From the NCBI GenBank assembly GCA_039984715.1, contig JBDWUA010000010.1:124001-188000 (forward strand): 64,000 nt of DNA, read 5' to 3'. Under the pieces are notes generated by a model. That model ran no database searches and was not told the DNA's origin. It was given only the letters and a program-made list of their open reading frames with translations. Both the position numbers and the translations under genes were made by a program. This DNA comes from JABSSA01 sp039984715. GTDB lineage: Bacteria; Pseudomonadota; Alphaproteobacteria; Rhodobacterales; Rhodobacteraceae. Below are positions 1-7,835 of the stretch, piece after piece (position 1 is the stretch's first letter; each line of letters starts with the position of its first letter).

Positions 1-128
1 TAATCTTTATTGAGAGGTAGCTGCGCGATGAAGCCCGGTCAATCACGACGCTGCGAAAAATCTGGATATCTACGACCAAGAGCCAACGGGACAATAAGCG
101 CGGAAAAACGCCACTAGATAGAAATTTA
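1..128. other. No gene recognised at window start
   Basis: Only short open frames are present on both strands and I recognise none. This stretch lies downstream of soxR and could hold its 3' untranslated region or the edge of a neighbouring gene outside the window. Confidence 0.4.
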
Positions 129-584
129 TCAAATCTCGTTTGCCCGATCCCCCATCAAATATCGTGGCCCAGCCCCGCGTGTTGAGGCCTTGTCTTTAGG
201 GTTATAAAGCGCACACGACTTAAGGCTCAGACAGCCGCACCCGATGCAGCTATCGAGCGTGTCCCGCATACGGGTCAGGTTGTCTATGCGCTGGTCCAAT
301 TCTGCTCGGAACCCTGCGCTTATTTTCGCCCAATCTGATTTTGTAGGCGTGCGCCCTTTCGGCAGTAAATCCAGCTCGGTCTTGATTTGCGGCAAGCTGA
401 ATCCGAATTGCTGGGCGATCATCACAAAACTTAGCCTGCGAATGTCGGCCCGTTCAAAACGACGTTGTCCGCCTGCATTTCGCCAAGGCGTCACAAGGCC
501 TTGCGCTTCGTAGTACCGGATCGCTGACACTGCCAGCCCTGTGCGCTGGGAAATCATTCCTATCGTCAGTCCATCAATCGCCAT
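129..584 (-). CDS. soxR: Redox-sensitive transcriptional activator SoxR (MerR family)
   Basis: A 151-residue MerR-family regulator. The N-terminal winged helix-turn-helix (about residues 7-75) contains the typical SAIRYYEAQGL and GGQRRFERADIRRL motifs. A dimerisation helix and the C-terminal [2Fe-2S] loop CIGCGCLSLKSC follow, with cysteines at 113, 116, 118 and 124; this spacing is diagnostic for SoxR. Oxidation of the cluster by redox-cycling compounds switches promoters with a 19-bp spacer on. The gene is divergent from a glyoxalase-like gene, and a SoxR-box promoter lies in the 85-bp gap. Outside enterics, SoxR usually controls a few detoxification or efflux genes directly and not through SoxS; that this applies here is inference. 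Confidence 0.95.
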   Translation of the reverse strand: MAIDGLTIGMISQRTGLAVSAIRYYEAQGLVTPWRNAGGQRRFERADIRRLSFVMIAQQFGFSLPQIKTELDLLPKGRTPTKSDWAKISAGFRAELDQRIDNLTRMRDTLDSCIGCGCLSLKSCALYNPKDKASTRGAGPRYLMGDRANEI

Positions 585-606
585 TTTTGCCTCTCAAAAA
601 AATACC

Positions 607-637
607 TTGACCTAAAGTTAGGTTTAGGTCGCACGAT
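607..637 (+). promoter_or_regulatory. SoxR-box promoter for the glyoxalase-like gene
   Basis: TTGACC (607-612) and CACGAT (632-637) are separated by 19 bp, the overlong spacer of MerR/SoxR promoters. Between them lies an inverted repeat with 8-bp arms GACCTAAA (609-616) and TTTAGGTC (623-630). The core CCTAAAGTTAGGTTTAGG (611-628) matches the E. coli soxS operator at 14 of 18 positions by direct comparison. The site lies 23 bp upstream of soxR's start on the other strand, so it could also autoregulate soxR. Confidence 0.85.
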
Positions 638-669
638 AGAGCGACTCAATAGAAAAAGAGGATCGTAAA

Positions 670-1050
670 ATGCCAGCCATGCTTGAACACACCAACTTCA
701 CCGTCACTGACCCAGATACCACAGCCAAGTGGATGTGCGATCTGTTTGGGTGGCACATCCGGTGGTCCGGTGCGGGGATGACCACAGGTTACACCGTACA
801 TGTCGGAACGGATTCGCATTACCTTGCTTTGTTCAGTTACGGCGACACGCAAAAAAGCCGCGAAGAAACCTATCGGGTTACGGGCGGGTTGAACCATATT
901 GCGTTGGTCACAGATGACATCAAAACGATGGAAACAAACGTGCGAAAGCTGGGGTTCGAACCGCGCAATCATGGGGATTACGAACCCGGCCTTCGTTTCT
1001 ATTTTGAGGACAATGACGGCATTGAATTCGAAATTGTTCAATATGACTAG
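670..1050 (+). CDS. Glyoxalase/bleomycin-resistance (VOC) family protein
   Basis: A 126-residue single VOC domain, the usual length for stand-alone members. It starts LEHTNFTVTDPDTTAKWMCD and carries the second-half motif LNHIALVTDDI followed by a C-terminal GIEFEIV strand. Candidate metal ligands (His near residue 5, His near 77, Glu near 121) are present in VOC positions, so a metal-dependent lyase, dioxygenase or binding protein is possible. The substrate cannot be read from sequence. It is divergent from soxR and preceded by the SoxR box, so a role in detoxifying redox-active compounds or reactive aldehydes is inferred. Confidence 0.8.
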   Translation: MPAMLEHTNFTVTDPDTTAKWMCDLFGWHIRWSGAGMTTGYTVHVGTDSHYLALFSYGDTQKSREETYRVTGGLNHIALVTDDIKTMETNVRKLGFEPRNHGDYEPGLRFYFEDNDGIEFEIVQYD

Positions 1051-1113
1051 CAGACTGCCACCTGCCCCCTTGCAAAAGGGTCACTAATTGGTTCAGTTAC
1101 AGGACGAAATTTC

Positions 1114-1139
1114 AAGGCGGTTCACAAACGGGCCGCCTT
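1114..1139 (+). terminator. Hairpin with T-run between glyoxalase gene and greA
   Basis: The 7-bp stem AAGGCGG (1114-1120) / CCGCCTT (1133-1139) with a 12-nt loop is followed by a run of five T at 1144-1148. It fits an intrinsic terminator of the upstream gene. It lies only 27 nt before the greA start, so it may equally sit in the greA leader. Confidence 0.45.
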
Positions 1140-1166
1140 CCACTTTTTGACCTTTGGAATCGGACC

Positions 1167-1637
1167 ATGGAAAAAATTCCTATGACCAAGCGGGGCAACG
1201 AAGCCCTTCAAAAGGAATTGAAGACGCTCAAATCTGAAGAGCGTCCGACGATTATTCAAGCCATCGCTGAAGCGCGTGAATTGGGTGATCTGAAAGAAAA
1301 TGCCGAATATCATTCCGCGCGCGAAAAGCAGGGGTTCATCGAAGGACGGATCCAGGAACTTGAAGCGGTTCTGGGATTAGCCGAGGTCATCGACCCTGCA
1401 AAATTCACAGGGTCGATCAAGTTCGGGGCAACAGTCACGTTGGTCGATGAAGACACCGACGACGAAAAGACTTGGCAGATTGTTGGCGAACACGAAGCAA
1501 ACATCGAAAACGGCTTGCTGAACATCAAATCGCCAATTGCGCGCGCATTGATTGGTAAAGATGAGGGCGACAGCGTAGAAGTGCGCACGCCTGGGGGCGA
1601 AAAATCTTACGAAGTCCTCAAAATCACTTACGCCTAA
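1167..1637 (+). CDS. greA: Transcription elongation factor GreA
   Basis: 156 residues, the standard GreA length. The N-terminal coiled coil (about 1-75) carries the conserved tip GDLKENAEYHSAREKQ with acidic Asp41 and Glu44, which reach the RNA polymerase active site and stimulate cleavage of backtracked RNA. A C-terminal FKBP-like domain follows, with SPIARALIGKDEGD and the terminal YEVLKI strand. The ATG at 1167 is used because it gives the canonical MEKIPMT start. It is followed 9 nt after its stop by a membrane protein gene on the same strand. Confidence 0.97.
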   Translation: MEKIPMTKRGNEALQKELKTLKSEERPTIIQAIAEARELGDLKENAEYHSAREKQGFIEGRIQELEAVLGLAEVIDPAKFTGSIKFGATVTLVDEDTDDEKTWQIVGEHEANIENGLLNIKSPIARALIGKDEGDSVEVRTPGGEKSYEVLKITYA

Positions 1638-1646
1638 GGTTAGCCA

Positions 1647-2645
1647 ATGACCGACGACACCAAGCAGGTCAAACACACGCCCCTTGGAATATATGACAGG
1701 CCACAAACAGGTGGTGTGACCGGTGTTGAATTGGTTGCACTGGCGATGTCTGTACTATGGCTTGTTATGGCTGCGATGTACTTTTTGTTGGGCTCCAACT
1801 CGGATGGCGCTGACGGATTGCAGTTCATCATCACGCTGATGGCAGTATTTTTGCCTGTTGCAATGATTTGGGTGGCTGCCATGGCCGCGCGTTCGGCACG
1901 TGTGATGCGCGAAGAAAGCGCGCGCCTGCAATCTGCCATCGACGCCATCCGGCAAGCTTATATCGCGCAAAGTCAGGGACGCGACATTGCAAGCGAAACA
2001 TCCGTTGTTCGTAAACTTGACGAGATCGCGGCGACCGCCAAAAGCACCGAAACTGCATTGGCGACGTTCCAATCAACGCGCACTGAAAAGAACGTAACGC
2101 CCGCCCCGGCCCCTGTCGAAGAAATGGATCAACCCGCACTTGCCTTGGGCACCCAAGTGGAAGAATCTGCACCACCTTTGCCGCACAAGGAAATGATCCG
2201 CGCCCTGAATTTCCCCGAAACGGCAGAGGACGAGGAAGGGTTTATCGCCCTGCGCCGTGCCATGAAGGACCGAAATGTCGCCCAATTGGTCACTGCATCG
2301 CAGGATATTCTGACCTTGCTCAGCCAAGACGGCATTTACATGGATGATTTGCGTCCTGATCGGGCGCGTCCCGAAATTTGGCGCCAATTTGCGAGTGGCG
2401 CACGCGGTCGGCCAATTGCGGCATTGGGGGGTGTTCGGGATCGTTCGTCCTTGGCCTTGTCCGCCGGACGTATGAAACAAGATCCAATTTTTCGCGACAC
2501 AGCGCATCATTTCCTGCGGCGGTTCGACAAACTGTTCTCAGAATTTGCAGAAACGGCCAATGACGAAGACATTTCGTTGATGGCAGATACGCGAACCGCA
2601 CGGGCGTTTATGTTGTTGGGTCGTGTCGCAGGTACGTTTGACTGA
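1647..2645 (+). CDS. Conserved membrane protein of unknown function
   Basis: 332 residues, not assigned to a named family. Two hydrophobic segments near the N-terminus (about residues 26-49 and 60-80) are followed at once by a charged helical region (about 85-150) that looks like a coiled coil, then a Pro/Ala-rich linker and a soluble C-terminal domain (about 180-332). The topology suggests a membrane-anchored cytoplasmic protein. It begins 9 nt after greA and may be cotranscribed with it. The family appears restricted to Rhodobacterales as far as I can recall. No catalytic motif was seen. Confidence 0.75.
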   Translation: MTDDTKQVKHTPLGIYDRPQTGGVTGVELVALAMSVLWLVMAAMYFLLGSNSDGADGLQFIITLMAVFLPVAMIWVAAMAARSARVMREESARLQSAIDAIRQAYIAQSQGRDIASETSVVRKLDEIAATAKSTETALATFQSTRTEKNVTPAPAPVEEMDQPALALGTQVEESAPPLPHKEMIRALNFPETAEDEEGFIALRRAMKDRNVAQLVTASQDILTLLSQDGIYMDDLRPDRARPEIWRQFASGARGRPIAALGGVRDRSSLALSAGRMKQDPIFRDTAHHFLRRFDKLFSEFAETANDEDISLMADTRTARAFMLLGRVAGTFD

Positions 2646-2656
2646 CGCGTCAGTGT

Positions 2657-4738
2657 TCAAACGCCAAAGCCACTCCACGGAATAAAACGCACCAAATCAC
2701 CCGGAGCGATTTCAAGAGCATGGTCCGGAAGCTCAACCAACCCTTCCGCCCAGCTTAGCCCAGACACACGCCCCGACCCTTCGGATGCAAAGATTTCGAC
2801 CTTGCCGTCACGCACACGCGCCCGCAGGTATTCCCGGCGGCCGGGCTTTTTGTTTTTAGAAAACCCCGCAGGCAAGTCATACCCATCCGGTGCACGCCAC
2901 CCTTCGCCCGACAATTGAGCAAGCGCAGGACGCGCAAAAACCAACGTACAGACCATCGCAGCCACTGGATTTCCCGGCAGCCCAAAAACAGGGGTTCCGT
3001 TCCAAAGACCCAACGCCAAAGGACGCCCCGGTTTGACGGCAATCCGCCACAAGGCCATTGCACCCGCTTCGGACAACAGCGCGGAAACATGGTCTTCGTC
3101 CCCACTCGAGGCACCACCGCTGGTCAAAACCACATCGGCCAGTTGCGCAGCTCTGTCCAAACGAGACCGCAGTGCGTCGCGATCATCTGCGACATGCCCC
3201 AAATCAACGGGTGCATGGCCCATTCGTTTGACCAAATCCAACAAAAGCGGGCGATTGGCGTCGAACACCTGACTGTCACGCGCGGTTTGACCGGGTTGCA
3301 CGATCTCATCGCCTGTCGACAGAACCGCCACCCGCAAAACCTGCCGCACGTTCACTTGGCTGATTCCAACGGCTGACAACAATCCAAGATCAGCAGGTGT
3401 CAGCCGTCGCCCTTTGGGCAGCACGGCGTCACCCGCAACAACGTCTTCGCCCGCTTTTCGGGTATTGGCACCCGCACGCACCGGACCGTGAAACGCCACC
3501 CGCCCTTCGGCCAGCGTTACGTCTTCTTGCAACACAACCGTATCGACACCTTTGGGAAGCGCGGCGCCCGTTAAGACCCGAATGGCTTGGCCTGCGGGGA
3601 CTGGCTGGTCGATATTGTGCCCAGCAGTCGCCCGATATTGAACAAGCGGCAGAACATGCGGGCCATCTGGACGACCGCCCGCGAACCCATATCCATCAAC
3701 AGCCGTATTGGGCGCTGGAGGATGTGAGCGCGACGCGACCTGATCCTCGACCAAAATGCGCCCCCCCGCATCCATCACCTGACAGATTTCGGAATGTGCA
3801 ATTGGCGGCAACCGATCACGCAACAGATCAAGCGCGTCATCCACCGGCGTCCATTCGATACCCGGCGGCAATGCAAAACAATCGTTCTTGAGACGTGGCG
3901 GAACTGGATCAATGTTCCAATCCCTTTCATGCCCTAACCCAAGGATCCAGCCTTCTTCGGGCGCGTCTACATCCAACATTTTCGCCAGTGTTGGGCCAGC
4001 CATCGAGGACACAATCCGCGCAACTTCGTGAACTTGCCACGCATCTTTGATCCACCCTTCAGGGGCAGTACCAACAGTCAGAGACGGCCATATTTCGACA
4101 ATCCCAATGGACGTGTCCAACGGTTCAAATGGCCAAACAGAAATATCCCCGGGAAAAAGTCCACGCAGACGATTAAGGACTGGCAGCCCCATCAACGTTT
4201 GCGATCCCACCGCCCCGGCACCGGACAATTGCCACAACGTAAAGGCCCCTTTGGCGTGGGTTTCAGCGATGCGATTTTCAGGTAAACCATGTCCATCCCC
4301 CGCCTTGCCCTTGCGCGGCAAGTCCGGAATATCACGCTTCAAACCGTTTCCCCAAAACGGTCCGACACCGGGGAAAAGTCGGTTCAATTCCGCCGCAACA
4401 TCAAAACGGTTGTTGTTTTCGGGCGTGTCTTCGATCCGGTCGCTAAGCCAGTCCCAAATGGCAAAAGGATCATCCGACCCCGTCACCGCTGTGCCAAAGC
4501 CTTTTGGGTATCCAAACGGAAAGTCGAACCCCAACAGCAGACGTTCACCCGCCGACAATGACGCAGTAATCGCCTCTTGCAACCAAGCCTCGGCCAGTTT
4601 TCGGTTTCGCAAATAAACAGGTTTTTCCACTTGCCCGCGCCGCGCTTCGGCCACCCAAATCGCGTCCTTACAGGCGCGCGCACCAGTATCGTTCCCACCG
4701 GACCAGTCCACCATAATGACCCGGTCCCAGTCGCTCAC
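2657..4738 (-). CDS. moeA: Fusion: RNase-H-fold-like N-terminal domain + molybdopterin molybdotransferase MoeA
   Basis: 693 residues, against about 400 for normal MoeA. Residues ~305-693 are MoeA: the substrate loop NTAVDGYGF, then the molybdopterin-binding part with DVVLTSGGASSGDEDHV (about 535-551), KPGRPLALG and FGLPGNPVAAMV. MoeA inserts molybdate into adenylylated molybdopterin. Residues 1-~300 form a separate domain starting IMVDWSGGNDTG with GFDFPFGYP; stand-alone relatives in Rhodobacteraceae are often named 'molybdopterin guanine dinucleotide synthesis' proteins, and the fold looks RNase-H-like, but its function is unknown. The GTG start overlaps the mobB stop as GTGA. It is the last gene of fdhD-mobA-mobB-moeA. 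Confidence 0.88.
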   Translation of the reverse strand: MSDWDRVIMVDWSGGNDTGARACKDAIWVAEARRGQVEKPVYLRNRKLAEAWLQEAITASLSAGERLLLGFDFPFGYPKGFGTAVTGSDDPFAIWDWLSDRIEDTPENNNRFDVAAELNRLFPGVGPFWGNGLKRDIPDLPRKGKAGDGHGLPENRIAETHAKGAFTLWQLSGAGAVGSQTLMGLPVLNRLRGLFPGDISVWPFEPLDTSIGIVEIWPSLTVGTAPEGWIKDAWQVHEVARIVSSMAGPTLAKMLDVDAPEEGWILGLGHERDWNIDPVPPRLKNDCFALPPGIEWTPVDDALDLLRDRLPPIAHSEICQVMDAGGRILVEDQVASRSHPPAPNTAVDGYGFAGGRPDGPHVLPLVQYRATAGHNIDQPVPAGQAIRVLTGAALPKGVDTVVLQEDVTLAEGRVAFHGPVRAGANTRKAGEDVVAGDAVLPKGRRLTPADLGLLSAVGISQVNVRQVLRVAVLSTGDEIVQPGQTARDSQVFDANRPLLLDLVKRMGHAPVDLGHVADDRDALRSRLDRAAQLADVVLTSGGASSGDEDHVSALLSEAGAMALWRIAVKPGRPLALGLWNGTPVFGLPGNPVAAMVCTLVFARPALAQLSGEGWRAPDGYDLPAGFSKNKKPGRREYLRARVRDGKVEIFASEGSGRVSGLSWAEGLVELPDHALEIAPGDLVRFIPWSGFGV

Positions 4739-5226
4739 AATCCGACCTCTGCGGCGATGAAATCGGCAATGGCCTGCGTATCATCCAGATCAAAGACAGG
4801 GCATTTCACATCAAGCGGAGTGTCCGATGCAATCGCTTTGATCGTGGGATCATCCGACGCAATCAATGGATTTTTTGTTTCTGCACGAAACGCTTCGATT
4901 TTCGCATGATGGTCTCGTTTAAACCCTTCGATCAAGACCAGATCAACGGGCGACAAACGTTTCAACAAATCTTCTAACGGCGGTTCGTCTTGATCACGCA
5001 ATTCCTGCATATGGGCAATCCGGTTTCGTGAAGCCAGCAACACCTCGTGTGCGCCAGCTGCACGATGGCGAAAGCTGTCTTTGCCGGGATGATCAACGTC
5101 AAAGGAATGATGCGCATGTTTGACTGTTGAAACCCGAATGCCGCGTTCGCAGAATTCAGCCACCAAACGTTCCATCAACCCCGTCTTTCCGGCGTTCTTC
5201 CAACCAACGACACCAAATACTTTCAC
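4735..5226 (-). CDS. mobB: Molybdopterin-guanine dinucleotide biosynthesis protein MobB
   Basis: 163-residue P-loop GTPase. The Walker A motif GWKNAGKT is at residues 8-15, followed by VSTVKHAHHSFDVDHPGKDSFRHRAAGA-type MobB signature segments and the Walker-B-like strand VDLVLIEGFK. MobB binds GTP and assists MobA in making the MGD cofactor. Both ends overlap neighbours by GTGA motifs (mobA stop with mobB GTG start, mobB stop with moeA start), implying coupled translation. Confidence 0.93.
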   Translation of the reverse strand: MKVFGVVGWKNAGKTGLMERLVAEFCERGIRVSTVKHAHHSFDVDHPGKDSFRHRAAGAHEVLLASRNRIAHMQELRDQDEPPLEDLLKRLSPVDLVLIEGFKRDHHAKIEAFRAETKNPLIASDDPTIKAIASDTPLDVKCPVFDLDDTQAIADFIAAEVGL

Positions 5227-5831
5227 AACATTGCCTCCGCAGCCGCTAAATCTTCGGGCGTATTGACGTTGAAAAACGGATCCGGGTCCGAGCCCGCGAA
5301 TTCCGCGATGCGGCCTTCATGTTTGTCCGTCCACATCACGACCTTACGCAATCCATCATTAAGCGACGCGCGCAGATCATCGCGCAAGGCAACGGGCCAC
5401 ACTCCAAAAGTAGGGTGGCGGTACATGCGCCCTTCGGGACTGCGCGTTCCGGCCAACACCAAGGGATGTTTCATCCCTTCAGCGGCAAGCTGAAACTGTG
5501 GCACCAGATCACACGGGAAAAACGGAGTGTCAGCAGCAGCCGTCACCAACGTTTCTGCACCAATCTGCGCCGCCCAATCCAGCCCCGCCAGAACACCAGC
5601 CAAAGGTCCAACAAACCCTTCGATACTGTCGGCCAGCACGGGCAGCCCAAGACCGGAAAACCGTGCCGCGTCCCCGTTGGCGTTCAAGGCAAGGTCGCTT
5701 ACTTGAGGCGACAATCGTTCAATCACACGGTCCAGAATCGTTTGCCCGCCCAGCAGACGCAGCCCCTTGTCACCGCCGCCCATGCGTGTGGCTTGCCCGC
5801 CCGCCAATACAACACCTACCGGAGCTTTCAC
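5223..5831 (-). CDS. mobA: Molybdenum cofactor guanylyltransferase MobA
   Basis: 202 residues, typical length. The nucleotidyltransferase signature VVLAGGQATRMGGGDKGL is at residues 7-24, with LADSIEGFVGPLAGVLAGL and the metal-binding AAADTPFFP region after it, and the C-terminal FFNVNTPEDLAAAE element. It transfers GMP to Mo-molybdopterin to form the MGD cofactor of DMSO-reductase-family enzymes such as formate dehydrogenase. The start is GTG, overlapping the fdhD TGA. Confidence 0.95.
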   Translation of the reverse strand: MKAPVGVVLAGGQATRMGGGDKGLRLLGGQTILDRVIERLSPQVSDLALNANGDAARFSGLGLPVLADSIEGFVGPLAGVLAGLDWAAQIGAETLVTAAADTPFFPCDLVPQFQLAAEGMKHPLVLAGTRSPEGRMYRHPTFGVWPVALRDDLRASLNDGLRKVVMWTDKHEGRIAEFAGSDPDPFFNVNTPEDLAAAEAML

Positions 5832-6715
5832 GAAGCAGCCTTCCGTCCCATGCGTCGCGGTTCATCGCGCACAGTGCTTGGGTCAACGTCATGTTCAACG
5901 CGGTCCTGACCGCTGAGGCACACAAATCGCGACCCTTTCATTCGACCAATCAAAGTCAGGCCAACTTTTTGCGCGATCTCAACACCCCAAGCCGTAAACC
6001 CGGACCGCGATGCCAGAACTGGAATACCCATCAGCGCAGTTTTAATCACCATCTCAGAGGTTAAGCGTCCGGTCGTGTATAAGATCTTGTCATCCGCAGG
6101 TTCATTTTCCTGCAACATCCAACCAGCGATTTTATCCACCGCGTTATGTCGTCCAACGTCTTCCATATAAACCAACGGTCGATCTTCGCGGCACAAGACG
6201 GTTCCGTGAATGGCCCCGGCCTCAAGATACAAGGAAGGTGTTCGATTGATTTTATGCGCCAGCGCATAAAGCCATGAAGTTTTCACTGACAGCGGCGGCA
6301 ATTGCACATCATCAAGACCTTCCATCATATCGCCAAAAACGGTCCCAACAGCACACCCGCTTGTGCGCGTTTTCTTCTTTAGCTTTTCTTCGTGATTGGT
6401 CTCGAATTCCGTGCGCACAACGACGACATCGAGGTCGTCATCATAATCCACGGCCGTCACACGATCCTCAACGCTTAACATGCGCTGGTTTCGCAAAAAC
6501 CCAATCCCCAGATATTCCGGATAATCCCCGATCGTCATCGCCGTCACGATTTCCTGAGAATTCAGGTAAATGGTCAAAGGACGTTCTTCGACAACCGACG
6601 CCGACAGGGCCTGACCGTTCTGGTCAAATCCATCAACAGCACGCGTTAACCCTGCGCGCTCCGGGTCGGGCGCGATCAGATATTCTGATAAAACATCAAG
6701 TTGCGCCAAAGGCAT
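5828..6715 (-). CDS. fdhD: Formate dehydrogenase accessory sulfurtransferase FdhD
   Basis: 295 residues. FdhD passes sulfur from IscS to the molybdenum centre of formate dehydrogenase. Family motifs include RPLTIYLN, GFLRNQRML, the mobile loop TSGCAVGT with Cys121, YMEDVGRHNAVDKI and LYTTGRLTSEMV. E. coli FdhD has two loop cysteines (121 and 124); here only Cys121 is present. No formate dehydrogenase genes lie in the window. The start ATG at 6715 has GGGGAG directly adjacent, unusually tight, so a slightly different start cannot be excluded. First gene of the fdhD-mobA-mobB-moeA operon. Confidence 0.93.
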   Translation of the reverse strand: MPLAQLDVLSEYLIAPDPERAGLTRAVDGFDQNGQALSASVVEERPLTIYLNSQEIVTAMTIGDYPEYLGIGFLRNQRMLSVEDRVTAVDYDDDLDVVVVRTEFETNHEEKLKKKTRTSGCAVGTVFGDMMEGLDDVQLPPLSVKTSWLYALAHKINRTPSLYLEAGAIHGTVLCREDRPLVYMEDVGRHNAVDKIAGWMLQENEPADDKILYTTGRLTSEMVIKTALMGIPVLASRSGFTAWGVEIAQKVGLTLIGRMKGSRFVCLSGQDRVEHDVDPSTVRDEPRRMGRKAAS

Positions 6716-6777
6716 CTCCCCAATTGCATCCGGCTGAAATGATCAGTACGTCTTGGAGATAAGTCTAAGGCCTCCCA

Positions 6778-7503
6778 ATGACAACGACCACCACCAAATC
6801 TGCCTATCTTCAGGGGCTTCGCGATGGCGCGCCATTTATGGCTGTTGCCGGTCCTTTTGCGTTGCTGTTTGGCGTGCTGGCCACCGAAGCGGGCTTGAAC
6901 CTGTTTGAAGTGATGAGTTTTTCGTTTGTTGTCATCGCTGGGGCAGCGCAGTTCACAGCGCTACAGCTGTTGCAAGACAACGCACCCACACTGGTCGTGA
7001 TCACTTCAGCCTTGGCCGTGAATCTGCGGGTTGCGATGTATTCCGCAGCGCTCACGCCCTATCTTGGGGACGCGCCGTTGTGGCAACGCATCTTTGCATC
7101 TTATTTGCTGGTGGATCAGAGTTATGCCCTGAGCCATGGGAAATTTGAAGCAACGCCAAGCCTGACGACACGACAACGCATGGCTTATTACTTTGGCACG
7201 TGTACTCTGGTCATGATTATCTGGTTCATATTCAGTTACATTGGTGCGGCTTTGGGCACGCAATTGCCGCCACAGATCCCATTGAATTTCGCATTGCCCA
7301 TCGCGTTTATTTCCATGGTCGCACCAATGTTGCGCACATTCCCGCATCTGATCGCAGCCTTTGTAGGTATTGTGGTCAGCCTTTTGCTGGCCGGGCTGCC
7401 GTTTTCGCTGGGCCTGTTTCTGGGTGGATTACTGGGCATGATGGCCGGTGCCCGCGCCGAAATCATACTGGACAACAAACGATTTGGTGAGGCCACAGAA
7501 TGA
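6778..7503 (+). CDS. azlC: Branched-chain amino acid exporter subunit AzlC
   Basis: 241 residues with about five to six hydrophobic helices. The family signature is present at the N-terminus (FMAVAGPFALLFGVLATEAG, then FSFVVIAGAAQFTALQLL). AzlC is the large subunit of the AzlCD branched-chain amino acid exporter of the inner membrane. The downstream azlD overlaps by 4 nt (ATGA), as usual for this pair. It is divergent from fdhD across 62 bp. Confidence 0.93.
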   Translation: MTTTTTKSAYLQGLRDGAPFMAVAGPFALLFGVLATEAGLNLFEVMSFSFVVIAGAAQFTALQLLQDNAPTLVVITSALAVNLRVAMYSAALTPYLGDAPLWQRIFASYLLVDQSYALSHGKFEATPSLTTRQRMAYYFGTCTLVMIIWFIFSYIGAALGTQLPPQIPLNFALPIAFISMVAPMLRTFPHLIAAFVGIVVSLLLAGLPFSLGLFLGGLLGMMAGARAEIILDNKRFGEATE

Positions 7504-7823
7504 ATACCGCACAGCTTTGGACCGTCATTCTTTCGCTTGGTGCCGGCAGCTTTTTGTTGCGCTTTTCGTTTTTGGGATTCATCGGCAACCGCCCCATGCC
7601 AGAATGGCTTTTGCGCCATTTACGCTATACTGCGGTCGCCATACTGCCGGCCCTTGTCGCGCCGTTGATCGTGTGGTCCGATGGGCCCGGAACCGAGCCT
7701 GACCTAGGACAGATCATTGCCGCACTGTGCGCCTTGTTCTTTGGGTGGCGTACAAAAAACGTGTTCGTCGCTATTTTTGCTGGCGCGTCAGTCATGGCCC
7801 TTTGGGTGATCTTTGTCGCCTGA
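7500..7823 (+). CDS. azlD: AzlD family small membrane subunit
   Basis: 107 residues, four predicted membrane helices, with the AzlD-type RFSFLGFIGNRPMPEWLLRHLRYTAVAILPALV region. AzlD is the small partner of AzlC in export of branched-chain or related amino acids. Its ATG overlaps the azlC stop by 4 nt, which supports coupled translation. A 16-bp palindrome covers its stop codon. Confidence 0.92.
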   Translation: MNTAQLWTVILSLGAGSFLLRFSFLGFIGNRPMPEWLLRHLRYTAVAILPALVAPLIVWSDGPGTEPDLGQIIAALCALFFGWRTKNVFVAIFAGASVMALWVIFVA

Positions 7824-7831
7824 TCAGGCGA
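7816..7831. repeat. 16-bp perfect palindrome at azlD / lipoprotein convergent junction
   Basis: TCGCCTGATCAGGCGA is a perfect palindrome spanning the azlD stop codon. It sits in the 12-bp gap between two convergent genes. It could form a short hairpin in either transcript and act as a bidirectional terminator, but no T-tract follows on either strand. Confidence 0.4.
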
Positions 7832-7835
7832 AGAA

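Noticed and set aside
1..128. Partial gene at the left edge
   Set aside because: All frames on both strands are short and none gives a recognisable protein.
3397..3891. Long plus-strand open frame opposite moeA
   Set aside because: It lies fully antisense to a well-supported gene and gives an unfamiliar Pro/His/Arg-rich product typical of shadow frames.
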